Shown: positions 58,327-64,000 of the stretch, in pieces
Numbering within the stretch: position 1 is the first letter of the stretch
Layout: every line of letters starts with the position of its first letter
Source: Lagopus muta
Taxonomy: Eukaryota; Chordata; Aves; Galliformes; Phasianidae
Assembly (NCBI RefSeq): GCF_023343835.1
Contig: NC_064437.1
Location: 25,023,001-25,087,000, forward strand
Length of the DNA stretch: 64,000 nt
Direction of reading: 5' to 3'
Translations under genes and position numbers: made by a program
Notes under the pieces: generated by a model
Database searches by the model: none
Told to the model about the DNA's origin: nothing
The model's input: only the letters and a program-made list of their open reading frames with translations

Positions 58327-60750
58327 GGGCTTGCCAGAGCCCCAGGAAGGGTTGGAAAGCCAGCCTCGGAGCAGGTGGAGACAAAAATGAATGAAGAACT
58401 CACTTTGTTTAACACCAGTGCTGTGTAGAATTCTCTACAGGTTTTTTTTTTCCTGTACCTTCCTGGAAGAGTTCAACAGGTAAAAACTGATCCAGGCCTC
58501 CTGGCCAACTGAAGATAATAATAGACTATATGCTTCCTTCTGACAGGTGGGAAAAGCTGATATTTTAGACTGCTAATTGCACAGGAGCACGTTGCAATGT
58601 GGGGATGCAGGAAGGAAAAACTGCATGTTGCAGGAAGTAGAACAAAGCAAGGTAAAACTCACTAAACCCAACATTTGGAAGTCATGCTTCAAAAAGAAAA
58701 TAGATTTGCTACCCAAGAGTTTGACCAGCCAGTCCTGGTACATCTCCACTGACTGATTTACACCTAAAGACCAGATCCTAAATTCAGAATGTGCAAACAA
58801 ATCTGCAGTCCAGAAATTCCTCAAACACCAATGACAAAAAATGTTAAGCTATCAGCATTTAAACACTACACAAAACAGGGAATGGAGTGACCATTCTGAA
58901 AGCAGAGAACAAGGAAACACAAGACACTTTGTTGTCACTCTGATGGTGTGAAGCCCCGAGGCAAAGGGATGAATAATATGGTTTAACTTAATGCTACCTC
59001 TTAAAAAGTTCACTCTTGATCCATTTACCACCACAAGGCTACAAGAATCTCTTTGGGCAGATGCATCAGCTTTGGTCCTACATGATTCCTTTTCACTCAG
59101 ATCTGATGGAAGCCATCAGAAGTGTTTCTACATCATTTGCCTGCACAGAGGGGAGCCCTCAGGGTCGGGACACGAGCAAGCTGACAAAACACCTCCGTGA
59201 GCCATTCCATGGCCTTTCCAGATCCCCTGGAAAAGCCCCCTTCATGGAGATTGAGAGTGTTTGCAGACCAGCAGTTCCCTGCCTTGCTTTCCCTTGTTCT
59301 GCCTGCCTCTCCCCAGCTTTTATTGATGAATGTAGATGATAATACTGATACTTATTTCAAGCCATGTGAGACAGCACACCAGGTCCTTGCCACCAAAGGT
59401 ACTTTTACCTTCCTGCCAGGCAGGTGATACTCTGGCTAATGTCAGAGCAACGAGGAGCAGACTGATACTAAGTGGTAAAGAACAAAACCTATGGCATTAA
59501 CACCCCAAATCCTTAACTAAGCAGGATGGATTCTTACCGTGCCTCCTCTGCATCCCAAGAAGAGAAATCCAGGTCCTGTACAGTCTCCTACATGGTCCTC
59601 CTACACACTGAATTGCTGCAGGAGTGCTGGGGCAGAGCTGCTAACTCAGGGAACACCTAGGGGCAAGCACAGGTTGAAGTATCTACTGTAACCTAGCAGC
59701 CAGCCCCAGGTGTCAGCCCCTTGTGCCTACAATCATGGCTACTGGAGACGGAGCAGCTGGAGCAAAGCATGTCTTGCTTTTGTATGGACAACAGAGACTG
59801 AAGCCTTGCAGAGGCAGAAACTACACCTGAGCAAGACACAAATCAAGAACAGTATGCTGTTTATGCAAGCAGTCCACCCAAGTGCTCCAGACCCCTGTGC
59901 TGACACCCCTATGGTGTCTTGCTGATCTGCTCCACTGATGGCTCAGCCATCCACCCAGTGCCTGAAATCACCACCTGAATCTTCTGTCCTCCTGCCACGT
60001 GCCTTGCCTCTCCTGGGAGATTCTGTGGCCATTGACTTGGAGGAAGGGACAAAGAGAGGGAAGAGGAAAGGGATGCAATTTGAACCAAAGAGCAGACATT
60101 TGATTTCTTTACAATGCTGGTCACGTGAAGATGAGATCCAGGAGTGCTGCAGCACTTTATCCACTACCCCAGACTTACTGATGTTTATCCCCCACGGCCA
60201 ACAGGGAGCTGAGTTACCCTTGCAGCGTTGGCCAACGATTACACATGAAGCATCCTGTTGCAGAGGTTTTTACCATGCCAAACACAACTAGACGTGCTAC
60301 AGCCCAGCATCAGCAGAGCAGCTCTAGGCGTGATTTTATACAAGATATAGGCAAGATGCTGGGTGCTTCCTCCTCTTCCTCATTTTTATTGTTGTCCACT
60401 ACTTTGGTAACAAAAAACACTGTTTCTGCTCTTCATGGTTAAGTATTGGCGCTGATGTAAGAACTGGTGAAGCATTAATCGTGTTCATATTTTGAGAGAA
60501 ATCAGTATTTTAAAGTTATCTCACTACCAGTTTTATATACCGTATGAATAATGCATAGTCAGGGTATGCAGTGGCAACTTCATCCTGCTTGGGTACCTCG
60601 CTGTAAGCATCACCCAGCAAAGCTGTTCTAATATAGATACATTTTTATGACCTTTTAAAGACCAAAAGAAAAAAAAAAAAACCAAACAACCCTGCTTGCT
60701 TCTGAAACAAAACTTCTATTTAAAAATAAATGAGATCGTGAAAGAGAGCA
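58327..60750 (+). other. TOR1AIP2: TOR1AIP2 3' untranslated region (extent inferred)
   Basis: No coding exon seen. The AATAAA at 60725-60730 is the first clear poly(A) hexamer I find after the stop, implying a 3' UTR of about 2.4 kb. Small open frames (59.0-60.4 kb, both strands) have no recognisable domain. Confidence 0.45.
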
Positions 60751-61780
60751 GCAAAGTGAGGCTGAGCCTTACTGTATTCTGTTCTTTTCTCTAGCTTGTT
60801 TCATAAAGCAGAAGAGCTGATCATATTGGACAAAGATTAAGTTAGGTCACATCTGTAATTCTGCAAACAAAGTGAATACTTCTCTCAATTGTTTGGGGCA
60901 AACATAGGCAGCTTTTTAGCTAAGCCCAAAACTAAGAACAAACCCACAGAGGAATGCTTCAGCTCAACCCAGCTGCTAAATGCAACTCCAGCTGAAACAC
61001 GCTGGGGTTTGCAAAACACTCCATTGTAATACTGAAACTGAAAGCCACTGGCAGCAGAAATATTTTAGAAACCAAATATTTCTCATTTCAACACTGTACT
61101 CGTGGAGGAAAAAAGAATTAGTCTGTTCCACACAATTTCACAACACCTCTGCATATCCTCATTTTAACATTTGTGCTGAATTATCTCGCTCAGCCCTGGC
61201 CTAAACAGAGAGCATTTTTTTGGTCTCGCCTCTGAATTCAGAAGTCTCCCAGAACAGCCAAACTCCTGCTGGGCTCCCAGAGCAGCTCTGGCTGGAGGAG
61301 AGCATTGGTTTTGTATGTTCCCCCCCCTAAGATGCTGTGCTTGTTGTGGCGTGTGTTCTCTGCACACAGAGAAATGACCTTCAATGCACACTGAGCGAGA
61401 GCCCCCTGCAAGCTCCCCAAACCTCCCTCCTGCACACTGGAGTCGCTTTGGGTGCGTCAGTGCTGAGAGGTTGCAGGACACGAGGATCTATCTGGATTTG
61501 CAGGATGGGAGGTTCCGGGTCTGTCCTTGCACTGAGCCCCATGCAGAGCAGGAACACAGCCGTGTTTTTTGAAGGGAAGCAGAGGAGGGCGGAAGGTGTC
61601 CCCGCAGCACTAATTTTACAGGGAAGGATGTGCTGCAGCAAAGTGCTCGACGACTCTGAAAATTACCTCGAAGCTGCTCAGCTGAGGGGCAAAATCAGTT
61701 CTGAAAGCTCAGGCTGGACTGTACCTACATCTCTTTGCACTCAGTAAAGCTGGAAGGCAGGATAAGATAGACGGGCAGTG
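60751..61780. other. Intergenic DNA before the right-hand CpG island
   Basis: No gene or named repeat recognised. The GC content rises from about 61.4 kb towards the island. Confidence 0.5.
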
Positions 61781-62568
61781 ACCTCGGCTGTCCCAGCGCA
61801 GGGAGAGGGCAAAGCATCGAGCAGCCCCATCGCTGTCCTTCCCCTGCTCTGCGCGGAGCTCAGCGTTAGCATCTCCCCCCGAGCACAGGGCTCGGCAGGT
61901 CCCTGGCGAGGGCACTCGAGAGCTGACGACCTTCAGAGTCGTAGCACAGCTTCCAAACGAGAGCCGGGAACGGCTCCCCAACCCGGGACCGCTCAGGCGG
62001 ATCCCAGAAGCAGTTTCGGGTCACGGCGTTCCCGCAGAGGAGCAGACCCAGCCCGCGCTTGATGTGCGCGGAGCCACGCCGTAGCAAAGGAGCTGAACCG
62101 CTCGGAGCAGCCGAAGGGAGGAGCGGTCACCTCCCGGCTCAGAGCTCGGCTGCAGAGGGAAGCCTGGGATCACACGGGTTCCTCCTCAAAGAAAGAAACG
62201 CCGGTCCTCCTTTCGCGTTGGAAGCTCCATAGGCTGGCTGGCGGATCCCAAACGGGAGAAGCGCGAGGCACAGCGCTGCGTGCCAGCAGCCCGGACCGCA
62301 GCCCAGCCGAGGGGCGGGACGGGGCCGTGCCGCGGGGCTCCCCGCCTCCGGAGCTCGGAGCGCTGCCCCCCGCCGCCTCCCCTTTGTCCGCCGGCTCCCC
62401 CTCCTCCTCCTCCCTCCCCCGGCGGCCGCCGCTCCCGGCACGTTGTAAAGTCATTAACTCCCCCAGCCATGCCGGCCCGCGCCCCGCCGCCGGCTGCTAC
62501 TGCCCCGGCCGCTGGTGGGCCGCCGCGCCGCCTCCTCCGAGCGGCGGCAGCAGCAGCAGCAGCGCGGC

Positions 62569-62637
62569 ATGGCCGCTCCCCGCCGCCTCCTCCTCCTCCT
62601 CCTCCTCCTGAGCGCCGCCGCCCCCCTCGGCGCTAAG
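62569..62637 (+). CDS. First coding exon of an unidentified secreted or membrane protein (signal peptide)
   Basis: ATG at 62569 (context GCGGCATGG) opens 23 codons, MAAPRRLLLLLLLLSAAAPL then GAK, followed by a strong donor CTAAG/GTAAGC at 62638. It is a textbook signal peptide: two arginines, eight leucines, small residues before a likely cleavage site. The exon ends in phase 0. The leucine run is coded by an almost pure CTC repeat. I do not recognise the gene; the rest lies downstream, perhaps beyond the window. A possible second exon is at 63361. Confidence 0.65.
62587..62610 (+). repeat. CTC trinucleotide repeat inside the signal peptide
   Basis: Seven CTC units followed by CTG code for Leu7-Leu14. 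Pure trinucleotide runs of this length are prone to change by whole codons. Confidence 0.9.
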
Positions 62638-63034
62638 GTAAGCGCGGCCTCGGGGCTGACCTTGCCCGGAACGGCGCCTCCGCGCCCGCCCCGCCGACAA
62701 AGGGCCGCGGCGACCCGGAGAGGCCGCTCGCCCGCGCCTGGGAGCCGGTTCCAGCCCTGCCCCCACGGCCTTTAGAGGTGGCACTGTTCCGCTGCTGCGT
62801 GGGGAGCGGAGCCCCCCGGTTCGCAGGAGGGGTCTGAGCGATGCGCTGCTCCCCGCACAAAGCCGTGGCTGAGGTGGGATCGCCGATAGGACTTGGGGGG
62901 GGGGGACGGCTCTTTGCTGCGAGGGGAGATTGAGGTGAGATGTCAGGGGGAAATTGTTCGCTCAGAGCGGTGAGGAGCCGGCGCTGCTGCCCAGAGCTGT
63001 GGGTGACCCATCCCTGGAAGTACCCCAGGCCACG

Positions 63035-63137
63035 GATGGGCCCTGGGCAGCCTGAGTTGGGTGCAGCCAGCCCATGGCATGGGTGGTGAGTGATCTTTGA
63101 GGTCCTTCCTGAGCCATTCTGTGGCTCATTCTGTGTA
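63035..63137 (+). repeat. CR1-like LINE 3' end fragment, plus orientation
   Basis: GTGATCTTTGAGGTCCTTCC, then GAGCCATTCTGTGGCTCATT and CTGTG resemble the CR1 3' end (GATCTTTAAGGTCCCTTCC, CCATTCTATGATTCTATG). It is diverged. It lies in the first intron of the signal-peptide gene. Confidence 0.65.
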
Positions 63138-63360
63138 CACCCCAGCTTTGAGCAGCGTTGTCACCTGAGCTGGGATTGCCTTTGGGTTCAAGCCCCAGTG
63201 TGCTGCTCCTGCTGCATTTTGCAGCCTTGCACACATTCTGCCTGCTCTGCTCTGCTTCCCAGGGTCAGCCTGCCAGATGTGCACTCCTTCACCCCACACA
63301 GAGCAGGCTGTGGATGCAGTGGTCATTAAGGGATTAACCTGCTGGTTGTGTTTTCTGCAG

Positions 63361-63447
63361 CATGCATGCAGAGAATGCCACAGAGTGCTTCAGTCCCTAG
63401 ATAAGCAAATTCCTTCCTGCACCAAGCTCTGGACACAGTGCCTCTGA
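63361..63447 (+). CDS. Possible second exon of the signal-peptide gene (low confidence)
   Basis: A strong acceptor (GGTTGTGTTTTCTGCAG) ends at 63360. In phase 0, matching the donor at 62637, the frame reads HACRECHRVLQSLDKQIPSC then TKLWTQCL and a TGA at 63445-63447. This would make a 51-residue precursor with a four-cysteine mature peptide. A stretch of 28 open codons can occur by chance, so this is only a candidate. No family recognised. Confidence 0.25.
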   Translation, partial: HACRECHRVLQSLDKQIPSCTKLWTQCL

Positions 63448-64000
63448 AAAAACAGATGGTAGGGATTCCTCATGCACACCCCGTATTCCTTTCCTCTTTC
63501 CCTTCACAGCAGGATGATCAACGGTGCATCAGAGTTCTCCTTTCTGTGGGGAGGAAGGGACACAATTGAAAACACAGTCGTTTTTTTCAGCCACAGCTTT
63601 GATCAGAGCACAACACAGAGCACCCAGACCTGGGGGCTGAACACGGCGGTTCATTTCCAGGAGCACAAGATAACATCTGCAGGCAGTTTGAGGCATTAGG
63701 ACATCTGAAGCTGTTTAGTATCTCAAGCAAGTAGCAGAGTTTGCCATAGAGAGAAGCCCTGAGGTAAGGGATTGTGGATTTCTGTAGAGGACATGCAGTT
63801 AATGACCTCAGAAAAGGGCTGTTCAGAATTTAGTTCTTTTTCAGCTGCTTTTTTGTCTTATGAGAGCTTCCTGTGGCCTGCAGTGGTGCACAGGGCCCTA
63901 AGGCACATCACACTGCAACAGAGCACACCCCTGCAAGCTTCTCCACTCAGGGGAACTAACAGGGATTTGTTTTGTCTCTTCCTAGAAAGATTTCTAACCC

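Larger units (their letters stand above)
61780..62910 (+). promoter_or_regulatory. CpG-island promoter of an unidentified plus-strand gene
   Basis: CpG- and GC-dense block with a GC box (GAGGGGCGGGACGG near 62310), a long C/CTC-rich tract at 62365-62440 and CAG repeats at 62547-62563. It surrounds the first exon at 62569. No TATA box. The G-run near 62896-62908 marks its right shoulder. Confidence 0.75.

Noticed and set aside
63985-64000. Acceptor-like CTCTTCCTAG at the right edge as the second exon of the signal-peptide gene
   Set aside because: In the required phase 0 it reads AAA GAT TTC TAA, an immediate stop.

Overview
The window looks like nuclear DNA from a bird, most likely a galliform such as chicken or turkey. 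Three things suggest this. Several fragments match the 3' end of CR1 LINEs, the dominant avian retroposon. The introns are compact and the promoters are CpG-rich. The gene order CEP350 - TOR1AIP1 - TOR1AIP2 matches a known vertebrate block (human 1q25.2), here inverted. All assignments rest on reading the sequence and on remembered human proteins; no database search was run.

Layout. (1) About 5.85-40.2 kb, minus strand: the 5' half of CEP350, a giant centrosomal coiled-coil protein. I could place 26 coding exons with consistent phases. They encode about 1,838 codons from the initiator at 32175 down to 5846, where the gene runs off the left edge. The C-terminal part, including the CAP-Gly domain known in the human protein, lies outside. 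An untranslated first exon sits in a CpG island at about 39.5-40.6 kb, and intron 1 is about 8 kb. (2) About 40.6-44.5 kb: no gene seen. (3) About 44.5-51.3 kb, minus strand: TOR1AIP1 (LAP1), an inner nuclear membrane activator of torsin ATPases, six coding exons, 406 residues. (4) About 51.25-51.4 kb: a compact divergent promoter. (5) About 51.4-60.75 kb, plus strand: TOR1AIP2 (LULL1), the ER paralogue, five coding exons, 509 residues. (6) About 61.8-62.9 kb: another CpG island containing the first exon of an unidentified plus-strand gene with a leucine-rich signal peptide, continuing to or beyond the right edge.

How the genes relate. TOR1AIP1 and TOR1AIP2 are paralogues arranged head to head. 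Each has a variable hydrophilic N-terminus made of small phase-1 exons, followed by one large exon encoding the membrane helix and the whole luminal torsin-activating domain, with the catalytic arginine conserved in both. CEP350 follows TOR1AIP1 in the same orientation and is functionally unrelated (centriole and microtubule anchoring).

The most interesting items are: a perfect 17-bp inverted repeat of ETS/CRE-like sites in the divergent promoter; a ZNF143/THAP11-like element with a strong splice donor suggesting a second TOR1AIP2 promoter; the interchangeable phase-1 exon architecture of both torsin activators; small uORFs in CEP350 and TOR1AIP2; and a possible two-exon, cysteine-containing secreted peptide at the right edge. 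I saw no prokaryotic-type system, CRISPR array or tRNA.
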